Assembly (NCBI GenBank): GCA_021029095.1
Contig: JAJOHG010000378.1
Location: forward strand, 1-24,505
Reading direction: 5' to 3'
Length of the DNA stretch: 24,505 nt
Source: Phellopilus nigrolimitatus
Taxonomy: Eukaryota; Basidiomycota; Agaricomycetes; Hymenochaetales; Hymenochaetaceae
Shown: piece after piece, positions 1 to 8,370 of the stretch
Position numbering within the stretch: position 1 is the first letter of the stretch
Layout of the letters: the number at the start of each line of letters is the position of its first letter
Position numbers and translations under genes: made by a program
Notes under the pieces: generated by a model
Database searches by the model: none
Seen by the model: the letters and a program-made list of their open reading frames with translations, nothing else
What the model was told of the DNA's origin: nothing

Positions 1-857
1 TCGCGAACATGCCCCAGAGCATGAGCGTGTACGCGGCGAGGAAGCCACGGTTGTTGAGTAGGATGCCTGCCCAGCCGATGAGGGATGTAATGACGCCGAC
101 CGAGGCCGCGAGCGTGGAGACGACGAGCTCGGGGCGGTTTCCGACGCGCACGATATCAGCATGGTGCCAGACGTTGAACCATGTGAGTAGACAGAAGATG
201 AGCGAGACGAGAGAGTAGATCGTGACCTGTGGAGGAGGTCAGGCATGGAGTAAACGAGGACAAGATGACTGGACTGACGATGAGGTTCATACTGAACAGA
301 GTCCATTTGAACCTATTCCACCGTAGCTTGGGCTTCGATCCGTTCTTCCCAAAGAAGTTGTCCACCCCGTCGTAGTCCGCGTCCTGCTCGCCAGGCATGC
401 GTGCCTCCCCTGTGCGGAACGCCTCGCGACCGCCGCCCTGCTTCGGGGTGTCCGACGCGCCCTTCGCATTCTTGCGCTTGTACGGTCCGGGCGACGTGGG
501 TCCAGAAAACTTGGACGGAACGAAGTGCGCGGAGAGCGATGTGATGGCACTCGTCTCGGAGGGTGAGAGGGAGATGGCCCCGGACACCGGGCGCGAGGCG
601 AACCGCGGGGAGGGGGGCTCGAGCTGCATATCGTGGTCGGCGAGGATGTGCTGCTGGGAGGAGGCGAGCGAGGTGCCGCTGAATGAGGGCGTTCGGGGGC
701 GGCTGGTGTGTCAAAGGAAAATACGTCAACTTCAAATTTTAACTGCCAAGAGACTCCGGCGGCGCCGCGCCAGTTCTGTTCGGCTGTCGGCGGCGATGAC
801 AAGGGCATTTTCGCAGAAGAAATGGATAAGCCGAACAACAACTCACAGAGAATTCAT
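1..857 (-). CDS. Tsp2-type tetraspanin, N-terminal part, cut by window edge
   Basis: Membrane-organising protein of the tetraspanin superfamily; the sequence resembles the basidiomycete Tsp2 group. Proposed exons on the minus strand are 857-847, 702-279 and 226-1, with introns 703-846 (144 bp) and 227-278 (52 bp). About 220 residues are visible. A Ser/Pro-rich cytoplasmic N-terminus of roughly 135 residues precedes a first membrane segment built across the second intron (around FSMNLIVTIYSLVSLIF). A loop follows containing TWFNVWHHADIVRVGN. The second membrane segment lies around VSTLAASVGVITSLIGWAG, and the start of the third around FLAAYTLMLWGMF. The large extracellular loop with the CCG motif would lie outside the window. 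The 52-bp intron is well supported because it restores a continuous hydrophobic helix. The first exon is only 11 nt (start codon 857-855). It is inferred from a good donor (GTGAGT) and from the frame, which is closed by an in-frame stop just upstream of the acceptor, so the true start is uncertain. Confidence 0.75.
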
Positions 858-1814
858 ATTTTCGTCTCAAGCAGACCGTCTAGGTCCACGAAGGAATGAG
901 CGTATTTGTTCGAGCTCGCTGAGCTTCCGTGAGGTGCTGATCCAAGGACGTCCTGAGACTGTGTACGCATCGAATGAGATCGCATCTTTCTGCAGAGATG
1001 ACATGCGCAATGCTCACCAGTGAAGAAAAGCGCGTCGCCGGGCGCGTTTTCGACGTCGACGACGATGAGCTGCGCTAAACTTTTGGATTATGTAATTATC
1101 GGGTAGTGTCCTGCTAGAGACCGCAGACATCACGTGATTGTTTCTCTTCCCTCCAGTTATCCGCGACATTGGAAAAGAGACTTGCGAGACTCCATATTTA
1201 CTAGTAACAGATGAAAAATTACTTTCTCTTTAGGCCATCCTCTGCGAAAACAGATTCGATCGACCATCTTTCGCGGAGTTCAACTAACATTGAAAATGCA
1301 GTTGTTAATCTTCGTCATCACACGCTAAAAGATCTGCTTATATTCCTGGATGAAAGTGCGAGAGAATGAAGACGGAAGTTTCTTGAATTGTCCCGCGAAG
1401 ACGAGCGTGAATCAGTCAGATTTAAGAGGACAGCACCATAAGACGGCCATGTAATCGCCGAATAGCGAGATTTCAGTAGAAAGGGTACATGGTCCCCAAT
1501 TTTTCGTGTCAGGCGTTTCCGCGAACTCGGCGTAGCTGCTATGAGGGTGCACCCCATTAGCAATAAAAATATCAGGAGATACATGAATCTCACTTTTCTG
1601 CACAATGAACGATTGAGCCGCCTAGGTACATGCCGCAGATGTTACCGTCGGTTGTGTTGGTTTGGTCGATGGTGTTGTCCGAACTGTCGACGATTCTGCC
1701 AGTCTAATACCGCCTCCTTCATGAGTGGTCTAAAGTAATTATTATAGTTGTTGACACTTACATATCCAACTCCAATAACGTCGTAAATTCCGATTCCAAT
1801 GTTTCCGTCTGAAC
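858..1814. other. Intergenic region, no gene recognised
   Basis: Upstream flank of the tetraspanin gene. Only short, overlapping open frames on both strands are present, without family motifs or convincing splice structure. No tRNA-like or repeat structure was seen by eye. Confidence 0.5.
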
Positions 1815-1822
1815 AAACGGAC

Positions 1823-1839
1823 TAGGGCTCCGCACCGTA
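1823..1839 (+). repeat. Left terminal inverted repeat of the hAT-like element
   Basis: TAGGGCTCCGCACCGTA is a perfect 17-bp match to the reverse complement of 2483-2499. Similarity continues imperfectly inward through further CCGTA motifs. Confidence 0.9.
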
Positions 1840-2482
1840 CCGTATACGGATACGGCCGTATAACCCGACTTCGCATACGGGCACGGACCGTATAAAAACG
1901 TGCCGTATTTCAGGTTTTAGAGACAACTTACGGTACGGCACGTATAAAATACGGCCGTATACGGCATTACGGCACGTAAGTATATCAAATTGACGCACCC
2001 TGTTGGATCGTCACTAAGGAAGCAGGGGAGTGTCGCAAACATCCAGACTACAAAGCAACAGGCCGACTCGAGCTACTTTGCTCCATTAACTTTTGAAATA
2101 CCGTGCGTGCCTTTCCCTGTTTATTATTAGAATTTATTTTCTCTATGAATGTGGTTCTCGGTAGAGTCGGCAAGCACAGCGTTCGGGGCCGACCCATTTC
2201 AAGTAGATTACGTATTCTTCAATATTGGTCTGTCTACTAAATTTGGCAATAGTACAGATACCAAATAGGGTATAAAATGCTTAAAATGTATATTTATTTG
2301 CTTAAAACCCTAATATGTGTTCAATAATGCCGTATGCCGTATTTACGGCCGTATGCGACCGTATTCTACGGGTATAATACGGGTACGGACCGTACAATAC
2401 GGTGCCGTATTTTTCTCTTGCTGTTGTCCATACGATACGGTCCGTAACCGTATACGGTACGGCCGTAAACCGTAATTACGGT

Positions 2483-2499
2483 TACGGTGCGGAGCCCTA
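2483..2499 (-). repeat. Right terminal inverted repeat of the hAT-like element
   Basis: Reads TACGGTGCGGAGCCCTA on the plus strand, the exact inverse of the left terminus. The second copy of the 8-bp duplication AAACGGAC follows immediately at 2500-2507. Confidence 0.9.
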
Positions 2500-2507
2500 A
2501 AACGGAC

Positions 2508-2887
2508 ACTACTTACGAAGTGGAAATCAGGATGACGGCAAGAAGTGATTTAAGACCGAGGGAGGAGCGCTTCATTCTAGTCAGGCAGACGACGCTGGAA
2601 AAGAGAATGTCGTATCTCACATGTATTATAAACACCAGAGAGTTGCTGCGTCGTGACGGTGAAATTTCCCCATGATATCGGTGCTCAGGTTGATGGACCG
2701 GTACTTTGGATCGCAAGCATAGCCGGTAGAAAGAAAAATCGCACATAGCATGCAAGAATGTAGAAGGTCTGATGCGCCGACCTGCGAAGGGGAGGAAGAA
2801 GAAGCTGAGGAGGAATTAATAGACCGTGTCACGCTGTAAAAAAGCCCATACATTGGGAATATATATATATCTAGGCTTGGAAAGGGG
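2508..2887. other. Spacer between the two mobile elements
   Basis: About 380 bp of unique-looking sequence with a short AT microsatellite near 2860-2871. Open frames on both strands are short and have no recognised motif. The retroelement target duplication begins directly after it. Confidence 0.5.
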
Positions 2888-2892
2888 CGGAC

Positions 2893-3101
2893 TGTTGTGA
2901 TTTGTCGTAGCTTAGTGAAACGAAAGCAGTGAGACAAGACAAAAGCAAGTTGAATTCGCGTTTGGCCTACTGAGCTCTGAGGCAAACGGATAAGAGGAAA
3001 CATACATGCACGGCACGTACTTATACTAAACGGTCTGATAAGAAACAAATAAACAAATATGGTACGTCGATGACGCGACGATCAAGCTCGTTATTCCAAC
3101 A
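2893..3101 (-). repeat. 3' LTR of the Gag-only retroelement
   Basis: 209 bp with TG...CA ends, identical by eye to 4402-4610. It is the 3' LTR relative to the minus-strand gag. Preceded on the plus strand by CGGAC at 2888-2892. Confidence 0.93.
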
Positions 3102-3186
3102 CACCCCCTCGAGCGAAGCATCGTCGGCGATAAGTAAGAATAAAAACAAATGAAGAAAAGGAGCAAAAAAAAACAAAACAATATAT

Positions 3187-4068
3187 CTACCAAAGGTCCG
3201 AGTCCGAGAGCGAGTCGACTTCGTCGGCGCATGCAGCGGTGTCGGGTTCCTCGTCGACAGCATTGGCGACGTCGTCTTCGAGAGACGGGCAGGCGTTGCG
3301 CATGTGCCCGATGCCCCGGCACTTGTGACAACGCACCCCCTGAAGCCCGCTTCCCTTCTTCTTCACTTCTCCGGCGAAGCGGCGTCCAGCGGGGACAACA
3401 GCCATGGCGGTGTCCTCGGGTTCGGCCTTGGGTTCGGTCTTGACAACAGTAGAGTGGGTTTGGCGTGTCTCCTCATTGAGCAAGCGGCCAATGACGCCTT
3501 CGAAAGTCAGCTCGTCGGGAGGGATAGAGTCGAGCGAAACGATGAGTGAAGTGTACGACTCGGGGAGACCCTGCGTGAGTGCAAGAACCTTGTCGATCTC
3601 CGTGACCTCGAAATCGGCTTTCTCGAGAAGATAAGCGGAGTGGCGAACATCAGCGGCCCATGACTGAATTGACTGGTTGGGTGCTTTGGCCATGGTGAAA
3701 AAGCGACGGCGCATGGCGAGGAGGCTGCCGAAACCGCGCGACGTATGGATACGTGCGAGTTCGTCCCAGATCTCCTTGGGTGTCTCGAAACGCGTGTGCG
3801 GCAGTTGCGTCTTGTGCACACTGAGCACGATCTTCGCCTTCGCAATGTCCTTCTTGCGACGGAAAGTCTTGACTGGTTTCGAGTTCGGCCCACTGAGCGG
3901 TTCAACGTCATCTCCGGATACCACACCCCAAACATCCTTATCCACCAATAACGCCTCCATAACCGGTGCCCAGTCCTCGTAGTTCCCTTCGGTCAATTTC
4001 TCGATGTCGGTACCCATGGTGTGCGAAGTGAGTGTCTGCGGGGTGGCGGTTCGTGCCGTGAAACTCAA
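3187..4068 (-). CDS. Gag polyprotein, copia type, with zinc knuckle; ends without pol
   Basis: A 293-residue intact frame. The N-terminal two thirds match the copia-type Gag (UBN2/DUF4219-like) pattern: IEKLTEGNYEDWAPVMEALL near residues 21-40, then LARIHTSRGFGSLLAMRRRF, and a conserved LTQGLPESY segment. Toward the C-terminus a CCHC zinc knuckle is visible as CHKCRGIGHMRNAC (C-x2-C-x4-H-x4-C), which would bind RNA. An acidic tail follows and then a stop. In autonomous copia elements protease and integrase would follow; here the frame stops 86 bp before the LTR. The methionine at 4017 (MGTDIEKL) resembles the usual family start better than the upstream one at 4068. Protein made here could package its own RNA or that of relatives, but reverse transcription must be borrowed. 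Confidence 0.9.
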   Translation of the reverse strand: MSFTARTATPQTLTSHTMGTDIEKLTEGNYEDWAPVMEALLVDKDVWGVVSGDDVEPLSGPNSKPVKTFRRKKDIAKAKIVLSVHKTQLPHTRFETPKEIWDELARIHTSRGFGSLLAMRRRFFTMAKAPNQSIQSWAADVRHSAYLLEKADFEVTEIDKVLALTQGLPESYTSLIVSLDSIPPDELTFEGVIGRLLNEETRQTHSTVVKTEPKAEPEDTAMAVVPAGRRFAGEVKKKGSGLQGVRCHKCRGIGHMRNACPSLEDDVANAVDEEPDTAACADEVDSLSDSDLW

Positions 4069-4148
4069 TTCAGACTACTCTGGGTCTGTCGGGTTTAAGG
4101 ACAAGATAAACGGTGATTGCGCAATATTGCACACAAGATAAGAGAAAT

Positions 4149-4311
4149 GGTGTGCCGCAGCAGAGGCCAAAAAAGGCACGCGGCCCGTAGATTCCGGTGT
4201 GCCGCACGCGCGCGCAGTGACCGTAGATAAGATACCGGTGTGCCGCAGCAGTGACCGTAAGGCCCGCAGCCTGCAGATTCCGGTGTGCCGTCCGCAACGC
4301 GCAGTGACCGT
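4149..4311. repeat. Degenerate tandem repeats in the retroelement leader
   Basis: Three copies of a bipartite unit are seen on the plus strand: CCGGTGTGCCG at 4194, 4235 and 4280, each followed by GCAGTGACCGT at 4214, 4248 and 4301. Spacers vary, and a partial fourth copy starts at 4149. They sit between the 5' LTR and gag, where packaging or dimerisation signals of LTR elements usually lie; that role is only inferred. Confidence 0.75.
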
Positions 4312-4401
4312 GTCGTCCGGTTTACAGTCCCGTTGACTGGTTTTGTGGTCTGAGCCCCACAAGGCTACTTGATGTGACCCTCAAGCGAGGTGATCCGTTT
4401 G

Positions 4402-4610
4402 TGTTGTGATTTGTCGTAGCTTAGTGAAACGAAAGCAGTGAGACAAGACAAAAGCAAGTTGAATTCGCGTTTGGCCTACTGAGCTCTGAGGCAAACGGAT
4501 AAGAGGAAACATACATGCACGGCACGTACTTATACTAAACGGTCTGATAAGAAACAAATAAACAAATATGGTACGTCGATGACGCGACGATCAAGCTCGT
4601 TATTCCAACA
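4402..4610 (-). repeat. 5' LTR of the Gag-only retroelement
   Basis: 209 bp, identical by eye to 2893-3101, followed on the plus strand by the second CGGAC target duplication copy at 4611-4615. Relative to gag this copy would carry the promoter. Confidence 0.93.
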
Positions 4611-4615
4611 CGGAC

Positions 4616-5153
4616 TGGATCATCTCAAGTAGTACGAAGCGCCTCAACAAACACTTATTTTTCCTTGAACAACGTCCATTAGCCAGGCTCGCACGCATCC
4701 TGGGAAGACTCCATCGCCAAGGAAACAAGAATATGGCTGCTGTGCATTGTTATCGAATGGAGCGCCTTGTTGGCAAAAGATTCAAATAATGATTTTGCTT
4801 TCTCCATCTCCAACCATGAAGGCCAGAAGCATATTTTATTTTATCAGATGGGAGTCGCCTTCACTAAATAGTTATTTAATATAATATATAAGATAAAATA
4901 AAATAAAAAACAATTATAATTCTCTGACTTAGTCGCTAGCTCGATTGGAACAAAGTGACGAGCAGGAAATGGGACTGGCTATCATCTTGGCGTTTTTATC
5001 TTTCGATTGTTCTGTTTTGTATGAGCAGGTTTTCAGGGAAGACAGCTCACCTTAGTTGATGGTGTTTCAGACGTGTGAATAAAACCAACCTTATTGTCAA
5101 AATACCCTCGCCGTTCAAAGGAGATGGGTCCATCACAATACAATTCCTTCGTC
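4616..5153. other. AT-rich intergenic region
   Basis: No open frame of note. It is AT-rich around 4830-4920 and contains a 14-bp inverted repeat listed separately. It lies between the retroelement and the 3' end of the acetyltransferase gene. Confidence 0.5.
4832..4905. repeat. AT-rich inverted repeat
   Basis: TATTTTATTTTATC at 4832-4845 is the exact reverse complement of GATAAAATAAAATA at 4892-4905, with a 46-bp loop. It may be a chance outcome of AT richness, a cruciform or a remnant of a small element; no target duplication was recognised. Confidence 0.5.
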
Positions 5154-6007
5154 TCAACTTCCTTGTGCCTCGCGCATCATGACCGGCCACTCGAACACAT
5201 CACCGCGGTACTCCACCCTGCTGCGATACACCTCTGTGAACCCAAAGCGCGTGTATAGCGGCGTGCCGCTGGGCGACGACTCGAGGAGCAGCGGGAGGCG
5301 CGCGGCGTCCGCGAGCGCAATGCAATGCGTGAGGAGGGTTGCGCCGACCCTGTGTTGGCGGTGCGACGGATGTGTGTACATGAGCTCGCTAAGAAAACAA
5401 GCGGCGCGGCGTATAAGGACATACATCATTGAGACTTGCGGAGAGAATGTACACACAGGATGTAGCACTCGCGGCCCTTCAGCACCTCCTGACGCGCGCG
5501 CGCCATCTCGCCGTAGAAGATGCGCTTGAACTCCATGTCCGTGCCGTCTGCCTGCCCTTCAGGCCAGAACACCGCGCCCAGTCTGTCCAGTGTAGGCCGC
5601 AGATGCGACTCCCACAGCTTCGACGCCCGGCCTCCCTTTTGCTCGACGAGCCGCGCGGGCGGCGTGAGCCACACCATGCCCGCAACCACCGTCAAGTCGC
5701 TCGCCTCCCCACCACCATTTCCTGCACCATCACCGCCGGCAAGCTCCGCCTTGAACAGCAGCGCACGCGCCTCCCGCAGCGTCCGCTTGCGGCTCCTGAC
5801 CGTTGGCGCAAAGTCGGGCCAGCAGTGCGGCGAAATTCCCGCGCGGATGAGGTCTGCCCGGAATGGGTGCAGGGTGCGTGCGCGTGCGTCGCCGTCGCCC
5901 AGGCCATTGAACGAGAGCAGCTCGGCTTCTACCAGCGCTGGGAGATCCGCGCTCGATACTTTAGAGACGGTCACGATTCCAGGCAACGAGGACGGCGAAG
6001 AAGACAT
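5154..6007 (-). CDS. GNAT-family N-acetyltransferase
   Basis: Predicted acetyl-CoA-dependent N-acetyltransferase of 261 residues, probably cytosolic since no signal peptide or membrane segment is seen. Exons are 6007-5457 and 5388-5154, with one 68-bp intron (5389-5456, GTGTGT...TTAG). Joining the exons restores the core GNAT strand-helix: ILELMYTHPSHRQHRVGATLL near residues 182-202. There the QHRVGA segment is the Q/R-x-x-G-x-G/A pyrophosphate-binding loop of acetyl-CoA. The final conserved region is also present (LESSPSGTPLYTRFGF), matching the family pattern LExSxxGxxLYxxxGF. The N-terminal third is divergent, and a low-complexity Gly-rich insert lies around GGDGAGNGGGEAS. The natural substrate cannot be told from the sequence. 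It is transcribed in the same direction as the sedolisin but is separated from it by about 350 bp. Confidence 0.88.
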
Positions 6008-6356
6008 GGCGGTGTCTGCGAGAGATGTGCAGTGCTGAGCAGCATATCCAACAAATATCGGCGCCGAAGGTCGAGTCAGTTGATGAATAGGGACAGAAGG
6101 AATTCATTGCCACATCAGCTTCTCGGTAAGAGCCGGGTTATGAGCTCGTGTCTGCCTCATCTTCAGTTGATGGACTGTAAATCCAGTCAAAATCTCATCT
6201 GAAATCCATGCCTTTGCTTTTATTTACTATGATGATGTCATGCTATCTCGTACAATGATTTCTGTCCGTTGCATCCTGCGCCCCAAGATAATACTCCAAG
6301 GTCGAAAAAAAAACCAAGGAAGAAGGATACATTGCCAGCTTTAAATCGGATCATAT
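6008..6356. other. Intergenic region between acetyltransferase and sedolisin genes
   Basis: About 350 bp serving as the 5' flank of the acetyltransferase gene and the 3' flank of the protease gene, both on the minus strand. No further gene is seen. Confidence 0.5.
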
Positions 6357-8293
6357 TTACAGACCCGTAGCTGCCAGGAGTCCAGGGAAGAACGGAGTGC
6401 CAACGCCAGTGACGGGATCCCAGCCCGGAAGTGCAGGGAAGCCATTCGTTCCACATCCGGGATTACTTCCTGTGAGTTATAAATTAGTCATTTTAACCCG
6501 AGTGCACGGGAAAATAAGGAATGTACCGGTCGTGATGTCCTTAATCCCCGCCTGGGCCTCATCTGAGTACAAGCAAATGTTCAAGAAGCCGAGCGATGTT
6601 CTTCCAGCAGCGATGAGTCGATCGTTCAGCAGCGCGACAATGCTCGCGACGATAGGACTGGAGGCGCTAGTGCCCGAAATGAGCCCCGTCTCCCCGTCCA
6701 CCACAATCTCTATGTTCTCGCCCTGTGCTGAAACGTCTGGATACCCACGCCCGGAGCGGTTGAAGCGCCCGCTATTCGTCGTGCCGAGCGCGGTGAAATA
6801 CGAGTTCACTGCGGCCGTCTGATATGATGGCGTTGCGAAGTAGTTAGAGAACCCGCCTGCGGAAAAGGCTGCCGCAGTTTCCGTGACGCCTGTTGTTGCA
6901 CCGACGGAGGTCATGAAAGGGCAGCCAGACGGGAAGGTCGGCACGAAAGTTGAGCAGCTTGCGGACTGGGAGCCTGCGACACCTCCATTACCAGAGGCAA
7001 ACAGGACAGACGTACCGCGTGCCCCAAGTTGCATGAAAGCATTACAAAGTTGACTGGAGATAAAATAAGCTTATCAAAAATCTCTGTACCGCTGTATCGG
7101 GGTGAAGTACATACGTAGCGAGCGCGCGCGAAATGGTGTTCTCATTCTGACCATACGAGGTCGTAAGAGTGTGGGGCGGGTTGCTTTCACCCAGCAAGAA
7201 GTTGATGATGTCGAGGAAGCCATCAAGCGCGCCATCCTGGTTGTCTTCTCCGACAGAAATGAACGTTGTCGGCACGCCGCTCGCGAGACCAACTGTGTAC
7301 TGGATGTCAAGATTTGCCTCAACTCCGGCTTCGCTCGCACTCTGCGGGTTCGAACCACCGTCTAAAGTCTGAAGTGTGAATGTAGTATTCGATGGGAGGT
7401 CTGGGCGTAGTGTACGCAGGAACGTCGTTAGGTCCGCCTTGTTCGCAAACTGGTCGGCGAACCCAGAGACACCGAGCACGTTCGAGGACTGTGTTGCGAG
7501 CGTCGTAGGGATTCCGTAAAGCGCCTGGAGACACGCGGGTGTGACGACGGAATTGCACGATGATGGCGCGGTCTGGCGCGTGGTGAGATTTGTCGCCACC
7601 GGTGGGATAGTAAGGGGCAGCGAGACGACAGGGAGGTTCGCGAATGGGTTGTCGAAACTGAAGGAGTCTGAAGTCACAAACAAACTCAGAAACAGATAAA
7701 AAAATAAGTACGTGATTGTCGGATGGACTAGATTGAGATGTCCTTGGAGTCTGGCAGGGATGGAGTACGCGAGAGTGCGCACATACTGCTTGCCAGTCTC
7801 CACGTGTTGGAAAACGGAGAAGTCTGCATCGAACATCTCGTTTGCTTTGCTCACGGACACGGAGAACGCGAGCCAATCGCCAGCAGGAGAGATGGTCTTA
7901 GAAGTAACACCATTAGACGCAAGAAATTCCTTCACAATCGAAGAAGACTCGGAAGTAGGCTTCACAAACTCTTCGACCTTTAGGATTTATCAGGTTCGTC
8001 GCTGAGCAGATGGATACAAGTATGCTTACCTCTTCCTTTGTAATATACTGACCTCGGAGCGGGCCGCCGTGTGCGCTGACATCGTAGAGCACCTGTTCAA
8101 GGCCATCCATGTTGTTGTTGACGAGAGCAAGTCGCATATTGAGCACCTGGTCCGCAGGCGCAGCGCCGGTATTTACGAAGCCATCAGGCGCGTCCTCGCG
8201 CTGTTCGTGCACCACTAGATTTCCGAAGCCCGAACTCGCGGAGACTACTGCCACGAAAGATAGAAAGGCTAATGACTCGAGATTCAAGCGCAT
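6357..8293 (-). CDS. Secreted sedolisin (peptidase S53, tripeptidyl-peptidase-like)
   Basis: Predicted 570-residue acid serine-carboxyl protease in five exons: 8293-8030, 7977-7712, 7657-7115, 7053-6527 and 6469-6357. Introns are 52, 54, 61 and 57 bp, and all phases close. A signal peptide (MRLNLESLAFLSFVAVVSASS) is followed by an activation prodomain to about residue 190, then the S53 catalytic domain. Catalytic Glu290 and Asp294 sit in EANLDIQ, and the nucleophile Ser487 in SGTSASSP. The C-terminal calcium-site region GWDPVTGVGTP is present. The residue expected to be the oxyanion-hole Asp (SGDG in most relatives) is Asn380 here, in FASGNGGV. Other conserved blocks are intact, including VPTFPSGCPFMTSVGATTG, so the protein is probably folded and secreted but may have altered activity. 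A TATAAAT lies 71 bp upstream of the start. The family supplies extracellular peptide digestion in wood- and litter-decay fungi. Confidence 0.93.
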
Positions 8294-8363
8294 GGCGAGA
8301 CAGCTGTGAGCCCGGCAATAAGCCAGCGAGAAAGACGAGATAAAAGCATCGTCGCGGTCCAAG

Positions 8364-8370
8364 ATTTATA
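8364..8370 (-). promoter_or_regulatory. Putative TATA box of the sedolisin gene
   Basis: TATAAAT on the minus strand, about 71 bp upstream of the start codon at 8293, a plausible core-promoter position for a fungal gene. The 5' untranslated region would be short. Confidence 0.5.

Larger units (their letters stand above)
1823..2499. mobile_element. hAT-like non-autonomous DNA transposon (MITE-like), 677 bp
   Basis: The element starts TAGGGCTCCGCACCGTA (1823-1839) and ends with the exact reverse complement of those 17 bases (2483-2499). It is flanked on both sides by the same 8 bases, AAACGGAC (1815-1822 and 2500-2507). An 8-bp target duplication together with a TAGGG-type terminus is characteristic of the hAT superfamily. 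Both subterminal zones (about 1839-1985 and 2325-2483) are packed with CCGTA/TACGG motifs in both orientations, as is usual for transposase-binding subterminal repeats. The centre (about 1986-2325) lacks them. No transposase frame is present, so movement would need a transposase supplied from elsewhere. The superfamily is inferred from the termini and the duplication length only. Confidence 0.85.
2893..4610 (-). mobile_element. Gag-only LTR retroelement (copia-type gag, no pol), 1,718 bp
   Basis: Two 209-bp direct repeats (2893-3101 and 4402-4610) appear identical base for base by eye. They begin TGTTG and end CAACA, and the whole unit is flanked by the 5-bp duplication CGGAC (2888-2892 and 4611-4615). 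Internal sequence is only about 1.3 kb and is read on the minus strand: a leader with short tandem repeats, then an intact gag ORF ending at 3187. A purine tract (GAGGGGG on the minus strand, complement of about 3104-3110) lies next to the 3' LTR (2893-3101). Protease, integrase, reverse transcriptase and RNase H are absent, so it cannot move alone. This architecture matches what plant workers call TR-GAG elements. No TGG-starting primer-binding site follows the 5' LTR (4402-4610), so the primer is unknown. Identical LTRs suggest recent insertion. Confidence 0.92.

Noticed and set aside
397..1023. 208-residue plus-strand open frame
   Set aside because: It overlaps the well-supported tetraspanin coding exon on the opposite strand and has no recognisable motif.
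1823..2499. Clustered CCGTA/TACGG repeats as a CRISPR array, telomere-like repeat or satellite
   Set aside because: The motifs are irregular, occur in both orientations and lie inside a unit with terminal inverted repeats and an 8-bp duplication, so they are transposon subterminal repeats.
5429..6202. 257-residue plus-strand open frame
   Set aside because: Antisense shadow of the GC-rich first exon of the acetyltransferase gene.
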